DNA from: Campylobacter sp. RM16189
Lineage (GTDB): Bacteria > Campylobacterota > Campylobacteria > Campylobacterales > Campylobacteraceae
DNA length: 64,000 nt
Direction: 5' to 3'
NCBI RefSeq assembly: GCF_012978815.1
Contig: NZ_LIWR01000044.1
Span: 62,001 to 126,000, forward strand
Both the position numbers and the translations under genes were made by a program. Shown piece after piece: positions 54,789 to 63,636 of this stretch; the stretch's first letter is position 1, and each line of letters starts with the position of its first letter. Under the pieces are notes generated by a model. That model had not been told where the DNA came from. It saw nothing but the letters and a program-made list of their open reading frames with translations, and made no database searches.

Positions 54789-55994
54789 ATGAAATTCAAA
54801 TCAGTTGCAGAGGCATTTAACCATTATAAAACAAAAACTCTAAAAGATATTGAAACACGCACTAACGAAATTAAGCAAGAGATTAACACAAATGCAAATC
54901 TTGATATGAACGAAATCAATATTGAATTAGACGGATTAAAAGAGGCAAAAGCTCATCTTACCGAGACAAGAAGCAAGGATGAAGCCCTAAAAGAGATTGA
55001 CAAAATGAACTTTGAGACAAGATCTATTAAAGGCGATATTTTTGCAAGCGATGAGTATAAGCAAGCATTCTTCAAAAACTTACTAAACAAACCTCTTAAC
55101 GCAATAGAACAAAGAGCCTTAGAAGCCGCTCAAATGGAGCTAAGAAGCTCAGGATTTGCAAGCGTAGGCAATACGGCTGCGGTTATTCCAACTTCAACAC
55201 TAAACGAAGTAATCAGCAAAGCAAGAACACAAGGCGGAGTTATTGCAGTTGCTAGAGGATTTGCAATGCCATCTAACATAGATATACCGGTTGGAACTCC
55301 GACAAGTAAAGCTAATTGGCATACAGAGGGAACGGAAGCTAGCGAAGAAAGACCGGATATTGCAACAGTTAATTTTAAAGCCTACGAGATAATAAAGCTA
55401 TTTAGTTTAAGTGCAGCCGTATCAAAGATGAGCATACCTGCATTTGAAAGCTACATCTCAGAAGAGTTACAAAGCTCGGTGATGGCTTGTATAGCTGATG
55501 CTCTAATAAACGGCACAGGCTCAAATCAAGGCAAAGGAGTTGTGAGCGGTATTAGCTGGGTAAAGAATACTAATCACTTTGAGTTTAAAAAGGCAGGGTT
55601 GGCTTATGCCGATGTAGTCAAAGTTGTGGCTGGACTTAAGAGAGGCTACTCAAGTAATGCTAAGTGGGCTATGAATAACTCAACTCTTTACAATCTATTC
55701 TATGGGCTAACAGATACAACGGGCAGACCAATCTTCATACAAGATCCTAAGAGTGAGAACATAGGAAAAATCTTAGGCTTTGATGTGGTAGTGGATGACT
55801 ATATGGAGAATGATGTGGTAATCTTTGGTAACTTTGATTACTTAGGTTACAACTTGCCAAGTGGCATAGCTCTTGAAAGCTCAACACAATCAAGCTTTAA
55901 ATCAGGCAAGATTGACTATAGAGCTTTGGCTATAGCAGATTGTAAGCCAATAGTAGATGAAGCCTTTATCAAACTTACAAGAGCCACAGCATGA
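54789..55994 (+). CDS. HK97-fold major capsid protein
   Basis: Main shell subunit, 401 aa. Residues 1-100 are helical and charged, like the scaffolding delta domain removed by the protease. The HK97 core follows: GGVIAVARGFAMPSNIDIPVGTPTSKANWHTEG, NFKAYEIIKLFSLSAAVSKM, ISEELQSSVMACIADALINGTGSNQGKG, WAMNNSTLYNLFYGL, GRPIFIQDP and ILGFDVVVDDYMENDVVIFGNF. A complete protein. It gives the element its own head, unlike most PICIs. Confidence 0.94.
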   Translation: MKFKSVAEAFNHYKTKTLKDIETRTNEIKQEINTNANLDMNEINIELDGLKEAKAHLTETRSKDEALKEIDKMNFETRSIKGDIFASDEYKQAFFKNLLNKPLNAIEQRALEAAQMELRSSGFASVGNTAAVIPTSTLNEVISKARTQGGVIAVARGFAMPSNIDIPVGTPTSKANWHTEGTEASEERPDIATVNFKAYEIIKLFSLSAAVSKMSIPAFESYISEELQSSVMACIADALINGTGSNQGKGVVSGISWVKNTNHFEFKKAGLAYADVVKVVAGLKRGYSSNAKWAMNNSTLYNLFYGLTDTTGRPIFIQDPKSENIGKILGFDVVVDDYMENDVVIFGNFDYLGYNLPSGIALESSTQSSFKSGKIDYRALAIADCKPIVDEAFIKLTRATA

Positions 55995-56263
55995 TAGAGC
56001 TATCTGAAGCTAGAGAGTGGTTAAGACTTGATGGCGAAGATAATGATGAGATAATAAAGGGGTTGCTTGATGCAATCCCATCTTATATTGAAGTTAGCAC
56101 AGGGCTTAACAAAGAAGCTCAAGATAATGAGCCACTAGCAAAACAGCTTAGTAAGTTTATCCTGATACTTTGGTATAACGCAGAACAATCAGAAGGCGAA
56201 AAGCTAAGTAAAGTTATTGATAATCTCATGAAAGCTTTATCTACTAAGGCAAACAGTAGATGA
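55991..56263 (+). CDS. Phage head-tail connector, gp6-like
   Basis: A 90-aa helical protein of the HK97 gp6 type that docks to the portal: MIELSEAREWLRLDGEDNDEIIKGLLDAIPSYIEVSTGLN, followed by LAKQLSKFILILWYNAEQSEG. It overlaps the capsid gene stop by 4 bp and the HNH gene start by 4 bp. Confidence 0.85.
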   Translation: MIELSEAREWLRLDGEDNDEIIKGLLDAIPSYIEVSTGLNKEAQDNEPLAKQLSKFILILWYNAEQSEGEKLSKVIDNLMKALSTKANSR

Positions 56264-56547
56264 GAAGTATAGATAATAAATTCTATCAAAGCTCATCATG
56301 GAGAAAAACACGCAACGCTTATTATATTTCACAAAACGGAATATGTGAGCGTTGTGGTGGTATCGGTAAGATAGTGCATCACAAAGAGCATCTAAACGAA
56401 AAGAAGATTAACAACATCCATCTATCTTTAGGCTGGGATAACTTAGAGCTTTTATGCATGGATTGTCATAACTCGGAACACTTTAGAACTAAAAGCACAG
56501 CAGCCGGATTGAGATTTGATGAGAACGGAGATTTAGTTAAGGCATAA
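56260..56547 (+). CDS. HNH endonuclease
   Basis: A 95-aa protein with zinc Cys pairs CERCG and CMDC and the HNH core IVHHKEHL...NLELLCMDCHNSEHF. HNH proteins of this size are encoded beside terminase and help cleave DNA at cos during packaging in HK97-like phages. Its presence suggests cos-type packaging for the element. Confidence 0.92.
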   Translation: MRSIDNKFYQSSSWRKTRNAYYISQNGICERCGGIGKIVHHKEHLNEKKINNIHLSLGWDNLELLCMDCHNSEHFRTKSTAAGLRFDENGDLVKA

Positions 56548-56651
56548 GTTTTAACTAAGTCCCCCGGTATTTGATAAAAGATAGTATCAAAAATAATCGG
56601 AAGGGGGCAGATAGGAAAACCTCTCCAGGGGTTTCATACAAGGGGGTAAAT

Positions 56652-56990
56652 ATGGCAAGAGCCAAAAAAATATCAAACGATAACGAACTAGATAATTTAA
56701 TAAAATTCATTCCTGATAATAGACAAAAGGTAGCAAAAGATTTAGTAATAGAGTTGAAATTTATGAATAAAACTCTAAAAAGGCTAAGAGATGTTGTGGA
56801 CAATGGCGAGATATTGGAAGAGTTTAATCAAGGCAAACAAAGCTTTATAAGAGAAAATTCCGCTCTAAAAAGCTACAACACCACAATTCAAAGATACTCA
56901 TTGCTTTATAAACAGCTCATAGATTTAATTGATAAAACACCTGTATTAAATGATGATAATGAGCTTGTAAATTTCATATCGGGTAACTAA
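56652..56990 (+). CDS. Terminase small subunit, P27 family-like
   Basis: A 112-aa DNA-recognition subunit. It begins MARAKKISNDNELDNLIKFIPDNRQKVAKDLVIEL after a strong GGGGGTAAA site; NSALKSYNTTIQRYSLLYKQLIDLI is typical of P27-family TerS. An in-frame start 81 bp upstream is rejected because no such site precedes it. Its stop overlaps the TerL start. It picks the element's own DNA for packaging. Confidence 0.85.
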   Translation: MARAKKISNDNELDNLIKFIPDNRQKVAKDLVIELKFMNKTLKRLRDVVDNGEILEEFNQGKQSFIRENSALKSYNTTIQRYSLLYKQLIDLIDKTPVLNDDNELVNFISGN

Positions 56991-58623
56991 TGAATTATAT
57001 CGAGGAATATCATACCAAGATCAAATCGGGCGAAATTGTAACAAGTGCAAGAGTAGCAAAGATTTATGATAGGCTAGTAGCTGATATAAAGAATAAAAAT
57101 AGCATTTATTGCTTTGATGAAAAAAGAGCATTAAGACCTATTGAGTTTATTGAGAAATTTTGCAAACACTCAAAGGGCGAATGGGCTGGAAGACCTTTAA
57201 AATTAGAGTTGTTTCAAAAAGCTTTTATATCGGCTTTGTTTGGATTTATCAACAAAAAGACCAAGCTAAGAAGATTTAAAGAGGCTTTTTTCTTGGTTGC
57301 TAGAAAGAACGGCAAAAGCTCTATGTTATCAGCAATCAGTCTTTATATGCTAATAGCAGATGATGAACCCGGAGCAGAGATTTATTCGGTAGCTACGAAA
57401 AAGGACCAAGCTAAGATTATATTTGATGAGACTTTGAATATGGTAAAACAAAGCCCTCAATTAAATAAATTTCTAAAAAAAAGAAAGAGTGATTTATACT
57501 TTGCTCTCAAAATGTCTAAGATGATGCCACTAGGTAAGAATAGCGATACACTAGATGGATTAAACTCTCATCTTGTAGTAATAGATGAGCTTCATGGTGT
57601 AAGAGATAGAAATCTTTATGAAGTTATGAAGCAAAGCCAATCCGCAAGACGTCAGCCAATGGTTATTATGATAACTACAGCAGGAACGGTTAGAGAGTGT
57701 ATATTTGATGATATATACGAATATGCCTGTAATATCGTAGATGGAAATTTCAAAGATGATGCATTTTTGCCTATCATTTATGAGCTTGACAATAGGAATG
57801 AATGGGCTGATAGTAAATGTTGGCCAAAAGCAAATCCGGGGCTTGGATCAATCAAAAAGATTAATGACCTAATAGAAAAAGCAGAAAGAGCTAGAAACAG
57901 CCCTAAAGACTTAATAGGCATACTTACCAAAGATTTTAATGCTCTCGTAATGCATGGCTAAGCTTTGATACGATAAATAATCCAAGCACTTATTCAGATG
58001 AGCAATTTAACGGCAAATATGCGATAGGTGGAGCGGATTTATCCATAACTACGGACTTGACCTGCGCTACACTCTTAACTATCGATAAAAACACAGATGA
58101 AAGACTTGTAAAGCAGATGTATTTTTTACCAAAAGACAACTTGCAAACTAGGGTTAAGGAAGACAAAATCCCTTATGATGTTTGGCACTCTCAAGGGCTT
58201 TTAAGGCTATGTGAGGGCAATACAATCAACTACAGCGATGTAACGCAGTGGTTTTTAGAGCAAGTCAAGACAAATGAAATGATCATCCTATGGATTTATT
58301 ATGATAGCTATTCGGCTAGATATTGGGTAGAAGAAATGGAAAATGAGGGCTTTAAGATGGTTAGATGTATTCAGGGAGCTAAAACTCTATCCTTGCCGCT
58401 GCAAATACTAGGAGCTGATTTGCAAGCTAAAAAAGTAAACTACAACAACAACCCTATTCTAAAATGGTGCTTGACTAATACCGGAGTTGTAGAAGATAGA
58501 AACGGCAATATCTTACCAATCAAGAGCAATAATGCCAAACAGAGAATAGACGGCACTGCTTCACTACTAGATGCATACGTGGGTTTGTGCGAACATTTAA
58601 CAGAATTTGAAAGGCTGATGTAA
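56990..58623 (+). pseudogene. Terminase large subunit, split by a one-base frameshift
   Basis: Packaging ATPase/nuclease of the Terminase_1 family. The first frame (56990-57961) has the Walker A-like ARKNGKSS (104-111), Walker B VVIDELHG (196-203) and the coupling motif MITTAGT, then stops. The second frame, open from about 57949 to 58623, supplies NAWLSFDTINNPSTYSDEQ, the nuclease Asp in IGGADLSITTD and a C-terminal Asp in IDGTASLLDAYVG. One extra A at 57949-57950 would join them into a protein of about 544 aa. It may be a real mutation, programmed -1 shift or sequencing error. Confidence 0.85.
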
Positions 58624-58961
58624 TGAAAAATCTAAAAGATAAAAAGATTAGTATTATAGGATATAAGACTACCAAAAACGAATACGGAGAGAACGAGAAA
58701 GTGAAAGAATATCTACTTAAAGATATTTGGGCTTATGTAAGACAACTATCATCTCAAGAAACATTCGAACAAGCACAAATTCACGCTAATTCGGAGTTAG
58801 TATTCATAGTAAATTTTAACGATAAATTGAAAAACCCTCACAAACTAATAGATTATGAAGTAGAATTCAAAAAAGATATTTACTCAATTACCAAAATAGA
58901 CTACTTTGAGTTTGAGAAGCAAGATATTAAGATATACGCTAAACTGAATAAAGATAAGTAG
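58623..58961 (+). CDS. Head closure / head-tail adaptor protein
   Basis: A 112-aa beta-rich protein of the SPP1 gp16/HK97 gp7-like adaptor type: YKTTKNEYGENEKVKEYLLKDIWAYVRQLSSQETFEQAQIHANSELVFIVNF and YEVEFKKDIYSITKIDYFE. It seals the filled head and gives the surface to which a tail docks. It is the last gene before attR; no tail gene follows, so tails must come from a helper. Shares one base with TerL. Confidence 0.82.
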   Translation: MKNLKDKKISIIGYKTTKNEYGENEKVKEYLLKDIWAYVRQLSSQETFEQAQIHANSELVFIVNFNDKLKNPHKLIDYEVEFKKDIYSITKIDYFEFEKQDIKIYAKLNKDK

Positions 58962-58974
58962 ATAACAAGCTTAA

Positions 58975-58998
58975 TTAGGTAAGAAATTAGGTAAGAAA
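58975..58998 (+). repeat. Integrase arm-type sites, right end
   Basis: Two direct copies of TTAGGTAAGAA at 58975-58985 and 58987-58997, the same pair and spacing as at the left end (44685-44707). They lie 58 bp inside attR. Confidence 0.6.
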
Positions 58999-59055
58999 TG
59001 ATTTAATTATAAACCTTAAATTACGATTTTATCGTATATTAATAGATATAGTATT

Positions 59056-59075
59056 AGTCCTCTCGTGGCCACCAT
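59056..59075 (+). repeat. attR, 20-bp direct repeat
   Basis: Second copy of AGTCCTCTCGTGGCCACCAT. It is the fragment of the tRNA-Val 3' end displaced by integration and marks the right end of the element. Confidence 0.92.
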
Positions 59076-59545
59076 CTTCTATAAAAATACAGTCATAAAC
59101 CAATGCCGGATTTAAATTTATAGTACAGTTATTTAAATTCCAATTTTTTATATTTCAAATACTAAAAATTAAAGTAAAATTATTTTTAAATATAGATAAT
59201 AAATTTTGAAATTTAAAAATTAAGCTTGCGGAAAGGCAACCACCCCTTTCCGCAAAAATCGGGAGAAAAATGAATCAAAACAATGCAAAGACGAGATATT
59301 GCACGATCCATTTACAAGACAAATACTAACATCAAATTTCTTAAAGTATAATTAAGTATATTAATAATTATAAGGCTTAAGCAAGTGTGTTACAAAAGCT
59401 CAAAAATTCCAAATTCACGCATCAAATTTTGGCGCAGATAAACCATCGGCAAACAAAATATTAAGTAAAGCTTAAATTCATTTTGGATAAAATCTTGCAT
59501 CATTCTTTTGTTGTTTAAAAGAATATTCGGTAAAAAAGGAAAGAT
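59076..59545. other. Intergenic region between attR and thrS
   Basis: 470 bp without a supportable gene. A perfect 11-bp hairpin, TTGCGGAAAGG (59226-59236) / CCTTTCCGCAA (59245-59255), has no T-run and is followed by GGGAG and an ATG that opens only a 19-codon frame. A possible thrS -10 (TAAAAT, 59488-59493) and the leader hairpin at 59502-59524 lie near the right end. Before integration this region followed tRNA-Val directly. Confidence 0.45.
59502..59524 (+). promoter_or_regulatory. thrS leader hairpin with anticodon-like loop
   Basis: ATTCTTTT (59502-59509) and AAAAGAAT (59517-59524) form an 8-bp stem with the 7-base loop GUUGUUU. Loop positions 3-5 read UGU, a threonine anticodon, preceded by U as at tRNA position 33. 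The hairpin ends about 10 bases before the AAAAAAGGAAAG ribosome site. In E. coli, ThrRS represses its own mRNA through such a mimic. The stem is AU-rich, so chance is possible. Confidence 0.4.
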
Positions 59546-61366
59546 ATGAGCGATATAATCGCATACAGACTAAACGGAGAGATAGTTGATACGCAAAGTA
59601 TCGAAGATAATGTAAATTCAGCCGAGCCTGTGTATTTTGATAATTCAAAAGATGCTCTAAATGTCATTCGCCACAGCTGCGCACACCTTATGGCAGAGGC
59701 GATTAAAATCATTTACCCTCAAGCGAAATTTTTCGTAGGGCCTGCGATAGAGGATGGATTTTACTACGATTTTAGAGTCGATGAGGCAGGAACCAAGCTT
59801 GGCGAAGCTGATTTAGAAGCTATCGAAGCTAAGATGAAAGAGCTGGTTGAGGCAAAAAAAGATATAGTTAAAACCTGTTTTTCAAAAAAAGAGATAAGCG
59901 AGAGATTTAAGGACGATGATCTTAAGCAAGAGGTTTTAAAGCGCATTCCTGACGGACCTGTGAGCATGTATTCGCAAGGAATTTTTGAAGATATCTGCCG
60001 CGGACCACACGTGCCAAATACTAAATTTTTAAGATTTTTCAAGCTTACTCGCGTAGCAGGAGCCTATCTTGGCGGCGATGAAACACGCGAAATGCTAAAC
60101 AGAATTTACGGCACGGCATACGCAGACAAAGAGAGTTTAAAAGAACATATAAGAGTCATCGAAGAGGCTAAAAAGCGCGATCACCGCAAGCTTGGAACCG
60201 AGATGAAGCTCTTTACATTTGATGATGAGATCGGAGGCGGACTTCCGCTATGGCTACCAAACGGCGGAAGATTAAGAAGCAAGATCGAGCAAATTTTATT
60301 CAGAGCGCACAGAGAGCGTGGATATGAGCCTGTGCGAGGTCCTGAAATTTTAAAAGCCGATGCTTGGAAAAAGAGCGGGCACTACGTAAACTACAAAGAA
60401 AATATGTATTTTACGGTAATCGATGAGCAAGAATATGGCATAAAACCGATGAACTGCGTCGGACACATCAAAGTATATCAAGACGAAATTCGCTCTTACC
60501 GCGACCTTCCGCTTAAATTTTTTGAATACGGCGTAGTGCATCGCCATGAAAAAAGCGGCGTTTTACACGGACTTTTCAGGGTTCGCGAATTTACGCAAGA
60601 CGATGCGCATATATTTTGTATGCCAAGCCAGATAAAAGAAAATATCCTCGAAATTTTAAGCTTTGTCGATAACATCATGCAAAATTTCGGCTTTGAATAC
60701 GAAATGGAAATTTCAACCAAGCCGGCCAAAGCGATCGGCGATGACGCTATCTGGGAGATTGCAACTCAAGCGCTTAAAGACGCTCTTGATGAAAACGGAT
60801 TTAAATACGGCATCGACGAAGGCGGCGGAGCGTTTTACGGACCAAAAATAGACATCAAGATAACAGACGCGCTTAAACGCAAATGGCAGTGTGGAACAAT
60901 TCAGGTTGATTTTAACCTGCCTGAGAGGTTTGATCTTGGCTACATCGACAGCAATAACGAGCGCCAACGCCCTGTAATGCTGCACCGCGCACTACTTGGA
61001 AGCTTTGAGAGATTTATAGGAATTTTGATAGAGCATACAAGCGGAGAGTTGCCGTTTTTCGTGGCTCCTACGCAGGTTGTGGTCGTGCCAATTAGCGACG
61101 CGCACTTAGACTACGCAAAAGAGATAGCAAAAGAGCTTAGAAAAATAGGCGTTGATAGCGAAATTTCGGGCAAAAACGAAAGTCTAAATAAACGCATCAG
61201 AAGCGCTGAAAAACAACGCGTACCGATGATTGTAGTGCTTGGCGACAACGAAGTGGCAAACCGCACAGTAGCGCTAAGAGACCGCAGAAGCAGAGAACAA
61301 AAAGATATGAAACTAGACGAATTTACCAATTTATTAAAGGAGAAACTGAGTGAGGTGCATTTTTGA
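59546..61366 (+). CDS. thrS: Threonyl-tRNA synthetase
   Basis: A 606-aa class II synthetase. Editing domain begins at [22 protein letters not shown], preceded by only about 36 residues, so most of the N-terminal TGS domain found in E. coli ThrRS is absent. The catalytic core includes the zinc Cys in [13 protein letters not shown], motif 2 ([33 protein letters not shown]) and motif 3 ([19 protein letters not shown]); the C-terminal anticodon-binding domain starts [16 protein letters not shown]. First gene of thrS-infC, overlapping infC by 4 bp. Confidence 0.97.
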   Translation: MSDIIAYRLNGEIVDTQSIEDNVNSAEPVYFDNSKDALNVIRHSCAHLMAEAIKIIYPQAKFFVGPAIEDGFYYDFRVDEAGTKLGEADLEAIEAKMKELVEAKKDIVKTCFSKKEISERFKDDDLKQEVLKRIPDGPVSMYSQGIFEDICRGPHVPNTKFLRFFKLTRVAGAYLGGDETREMLNRIYGTAYADKESLKEHIRVIEEAKKRDHRKLGTEMKLFTFDDEIGGGLPLWLPNGGRLRSKIEQILFRAHRERGYEPVRGPEILKADAWKKSGHYVNYKENMYFTVIDEQEYGIKPMNCVGHIKVYQDEIRSYRDLPLKFFEYGVVHRHEKSGVLHGLFRVREFTQDDAHIFCMPSQIKENILEILSFVDNIMQNFGFEYEMEISTKPAKAIGDDAIWEIATQALKDALDENGFKYGIDEGGGAFYGPKIDIKITDALKRKWQCGTIQVDFNLPERFDLGYIDSNNERQRPVMLHRALLGSFERFIGILIEHTSGELPFFVAPTQVVVVPISDAHLDYAKEIAKELRKIGVDSEISGKNESLNKRIRSAEKQRVPMIVVLGDNEVANRTVALRDRRSREQKDMKLDEFTNLLKEKLSEVHF

Positions 61367-61878
61367 GTAAAGAAGAAGTATTGCTCAACGAAGATATAAG
61401 AGCGAGTGAAGTAAGATGTGTCGGTGATGACGGCACAAGCTATGGCGTTATCTCAAGAGATGAGGCTTTAAAAATCGCTGAAAAACAAGGGCTTGATCTA
61501 GTCTTGATCGCGCCTGATGCAAAGCCGCCTGTTTGCAAGATCATGGACTACGGAAAATTCCGTTACCAACAAGAAAAAAAGCAAAAAGAGGCTAAGAAAA
61601 AGCAAAAAGTTATCGATGTTAAGGAGATCAAACTATCGGTAAAAATAGCTCAAAATGACATAAACTACAAGGTAAAACATGCGCTTGAGTTCCTTGAAGA
61701 GGGCAAGCACGTGAAATTTAGAGTGTTTCTAAAAGGTCGCGAGATGGCAGCTCCGGAAGCCGGTGTCGTCATGCTTGAAAAAGTTTGGGAGATGATCAAA
61801 GAAGCAGGCAATAGAGATAAAGAGCCTATGATAGAAGGCCGCTATGTCAATATGCTTGTAACACCAAAAAAAGGCTAA
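61363..61878 (+). CDS. infC: Translation initiation factor IF-3
   Basis: A 171-aa factor that prevents premature 50S joining and checks the start codon. N-domain [33 protein letters not shown] and C-domain [41 protein letters not shown] are standard. It starts with TTG at 61363 inside the thrS stop; a rare start is typical of infC, which IF-3 itself uses for feedback. Confidence 0.97.
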   Translation: MSKEEVLLNEDIRASEVRCVGDDGTSYGVISRDEALKIAEKQGLDLVLIAPDAKPPVCKIMDYGKFRYQQEKKQKEAKKKQKVIDVKEIKLSVKIAQNDINYKVKHALEFLEEGKHVKFRVFLKGREMAAPEAGVVMLEKVWEMIKEAGNRDKEPMIEGRYVNMLVTPKKG

Positions 61879-61888
61879 TCAAATACTG

Positions 61889-61914
61889 CATAAGCCCTTT
61901 GGTTAGGGCTTATG
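61889..61914 (+). terminator. Terminator after infC
   Basis: CATAAGCCCT (61889-61898) and AGGGCTTATG (61905-61914) form a 10-bp stem with a 6-base loop, 10 bp after the infC stop. It separates infC from rpmI-rplT, with a leftward gene in between. Confidence 0.75.
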
Positions 61915-61976
61915 ACCTCTTCAAATTTGCTTCTTAAATTTTAAGCAGTATTCTTATGCAAATTTAAATTTATCCA

Positions 61977-62507
61977 CTAAATTTTACTGTTTGGAATGAT
62001 GACTTCGGCTATCAGGCGATTTTCTTCCTCTATCCTCTTATAAAGCACAAACGCATAAAACGGCAAGATAACCACAGTCGAATACAGCGCATGACAAAGC
62101 AAGGCAAGTCCGATAAGCTCTGGCACGATATTTAAGAAATAATTTGGGTGCTTAACAACTCTAAAAAGCCAGTGATCGTTAAATTTATGCTCGTTTGCTA
62201 TCATAAGCTTAACCGTCCAAATTCCCTTTAGAAGCTGCGTAACCACATATAACATAACTAAAGAAAATGCCACAAGCGCACACCCCAAAAGTCCTTGCAT
62301 ATCAAGCTCGGCTCGTCTTAAAACGGCTTCAACAAGGCATGAAAAATAAAATAATATATGCAAGATCGTAAGTATTTTTGAGTTTTGCACTCCATACTCC
62401 TTGCCTCCATTTGCAAGTATCGCCTGCTCGTTTTGCTTTGAAACTTTAAGAAACGCGAGCCTTATGATAAATATCAAGGCAACGATGATAACAACACTAC
62501 AATCCAT
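61977..62507 (-). CDS. Isoprenylcysteine carboxyl methyltransferase-like membrane protein
   Basis: A 176-aa protein with about five membrane helices of the ICMT/PEMT-like family. VVKHPNYFLNIVPELIGLALL and the C-terminal YKRIEEENRLIAEVI form the SAM-binding motif of the family. The ATG at 62507 is preferred to a TTG 33 bp upstream because AGGGGT precedes it. Bacterial members methylate small lipids or other acceptors; substrate unknown. It lies between infC and rpmI on the opposite strand. Confidence 0.75.
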   Translation of the reverse strand: MDCSVVIIVALIFIIRLAFLKVSKQNEQAILANGGKEYGVQNSKILTILHILFYFSCLVEAVLRRAELDMQGLLGCALVAFSLVMLYVVTQLLKGIWTVKLMIANEHKFNDHWLFRVVKHPNYFLNIVPELIGLALLCHALYSTVVILPFYAFVLYKRIEEENRLIAEVIIPNSKI

Positions 62508-62694
62508 AAATTTTACCCCTAAAATAAAATTAAAGCGCAAAAGATAGCAAATTTGGACTTAAATTTTGGATTATTAAGAGTCAAACAATATCAATTTTCT
62601 AAATACAATTTTGTAAAATTTAAATTCTTTAAAGAAATTTTAGATATAATCCATCTCTTACCTTAAGAGTAAGAAAAATTTTAAAAGGATTAGT

Positions 62695-62886
62695 ATGCCT
62701 AAAATGAAGTCAGTTCGTGGTGCTGCTAAACGTTTTAAAGTGGGTAAAAACAAGATTAAAAGAGGCTCAGCATTCAGAAGCCACATTTTAACCAAAAAAT
62801 CTCGCAACAGAAAAAGAGATTTAAGAAGCCCTCAATACGTTGATAGCACGAATGTTGCAAGCGTTAGATCAATGCTTTGCATGTAA
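62695..62886 (+). CDS. rpmI: 50S ribosomal protein L35
   Basis: A 63-aa basic protein: [20 protein letters not shown], then [23 protein letters not shown]. Standard length and N-terminus. First gene of rpmI-rplT, with ribosome site AAAAGGATTAG. Confidence 0.97.
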   Translation: MPKMKSVRGAAKRFKVGKNKIKRGSAFRSHILTKKSRNRKRDLRSPQYVDSTNVASVRSMLCM

Positions 62887-62919
62887 GCTTAAGTTTTTGA
62901 CACAAGGTCATTCAAACTC

Positions 62920-62952
62920 CCCCAAATTTAGGGGCAAGATTCGCTTAGCGAA
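62920..62952 (+). promoter_or_regulatory. Hairpins between rpmI and rplT
   Basis: CCCC (62920-62923) pairs with GGGG (62931-62934), and TTCGCT/AGCGAA (62940-62945, 62947-62952) forms a second palindrome, in the 90-bp spacer before rplT. In other bacteria L20 represses this operon by binding leader RNA; these stems are a candidate site. Confidence 0.35.
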
Positions 62953-62976
62953 CGCCAATTTCTAAAAAGGATAAAT

Positions 62977-63333
62977 ATGGCAAGAGTAAAAACAGGCGTA
63001 GTTAGAAGAAGACGCCATAAAAAGGTATTGAAGCTAGCTCGTGGCTTTTACAGCGGTAGACGCAAACACTTTAGAAAAGCTAAAGAGCAGTTAGAAAGAA
63101 GTTTAGTATATGCTTACAGAGACAGACGCGCGAAAAAACGCGACTTTAGACGTCTTTGGATAGTTAGAATCAACGCTGCTTGCAGACTAAATGATATCAG
63201 CTATTCACGCTTTATAAACGGTCTTAAGAAAGCAAATATCGAATTAGATAGAAAAATTTTAGCTGATATGGCTATGAATGACCCAAAAGCTTTTGCACAA
63301 ATTGCTTCACAAGCAAAGGCTGCTTTAAAATAA
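62977..63333 (+). CDS. rplT: 50S ribosomal protein L20
   Basis: A 118-aa protein with the typical basic N-terminal extension ([20 protein letters not shown]) and globular C-domain ([40 protein letters not shown]). Binds 23S rRNA early in 50S assembly. Ends at the hairpin at 63339. Confidence 0.98.
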   Translation: MARVKTGVVRRRRHKKVLKLARGFYSGRRKHFRKAKEQLERSLVYAYRDRRAKKRDFRRLWIVRINAACRLNDISYSRFINGLKKANIELDRKILADMAMNDPKAFAQIASQAKAALK

Positions 63334-63338
63334 TTTCA

Positions 63339-63370
63339 AATTTCTCGCTCATTTGGGCGGGAAATTCTTT
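63339..63370 (+). terminator. Terminator after rplT
   Basis: AATTTCTCGC (63339-63348) pairs with GCGGGAAATT (63357-63366; one G-U pair), loop 8 bases, then CTTTTAA. It lies 6 bp after the rplT stop. The remaining sequence to 63636 holds no gene that I can support. Confidence 0.75.
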
Positions 63371-63636
63371 TAACTCTGACTTTTATACTCTCTAATAAAA
63401 TGATACAAACTGCTAAATTTTTCTGTTTCTTAAAGTGCAAAGCGAGTTTGAATAGCTCTCTTGCTTACAATTTACAAATGTAGCGAAACAAATAAAATCA
63501 CACCACGCCCGACACGCCCTCTACGTAAAAACAACAGACATTGTTTTTAACCACCAAGATATCTTTTAAAGGCTAAAGCGCAAATACGCTTTTATTTTAT
63601 TCGGTATTAATACCACACTAAAAACAGAAACCAAAA

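Larger units (their letters stand above)
44533..59075 (+). mobile_element. Integrated phage satellite, cf-PICI-like, about 14.5 kb
   Basis: Bounded by the 20-bp direct repeat AGTCCTCTCGTGGCCACCAT (44533-44552 and 59056-59075), the left copy being the 3' end of tRNA-Val. Order: integrase, unknown cargo, AlpA-like regulator, small genes, primase/helicase-like gene, iteron region, HEPN/Abi-like gene, leftward HTH repressor pair, early genes, then portal, protease, capsid, connector, HNH, TerS, TerL and head closure. There are no tail, baseplate, lysis or holin genes. This matches capsid-forming phage-inducible chromosomal islands, which make small heads and take tails from a helper phage. A tail-less prophage remnant is the main alternative, but the non-structural half and clean att sites favour a satellite. 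Confidence 0.85.

Noticed and set aside
44533..59075. Complete prophage
   Set aside because: No tail, tape-measure, baseplate, holin or lysin genes between the att sites, and the total length is too short.
59226..59289. Hairpin plus 19-codon frame as a leader peptide
   Set aside because: No Thr-rich codons and no attenuator layout; too short to support.
59076..59501. T-box riboswitch ahead of thrS
   Set aside because: No T-box sequence, specifier stem or terminator/antiterminator pair; T-boxes are mainly a Gram-positive feature. Only the short anticodon-like hairpin is kept.
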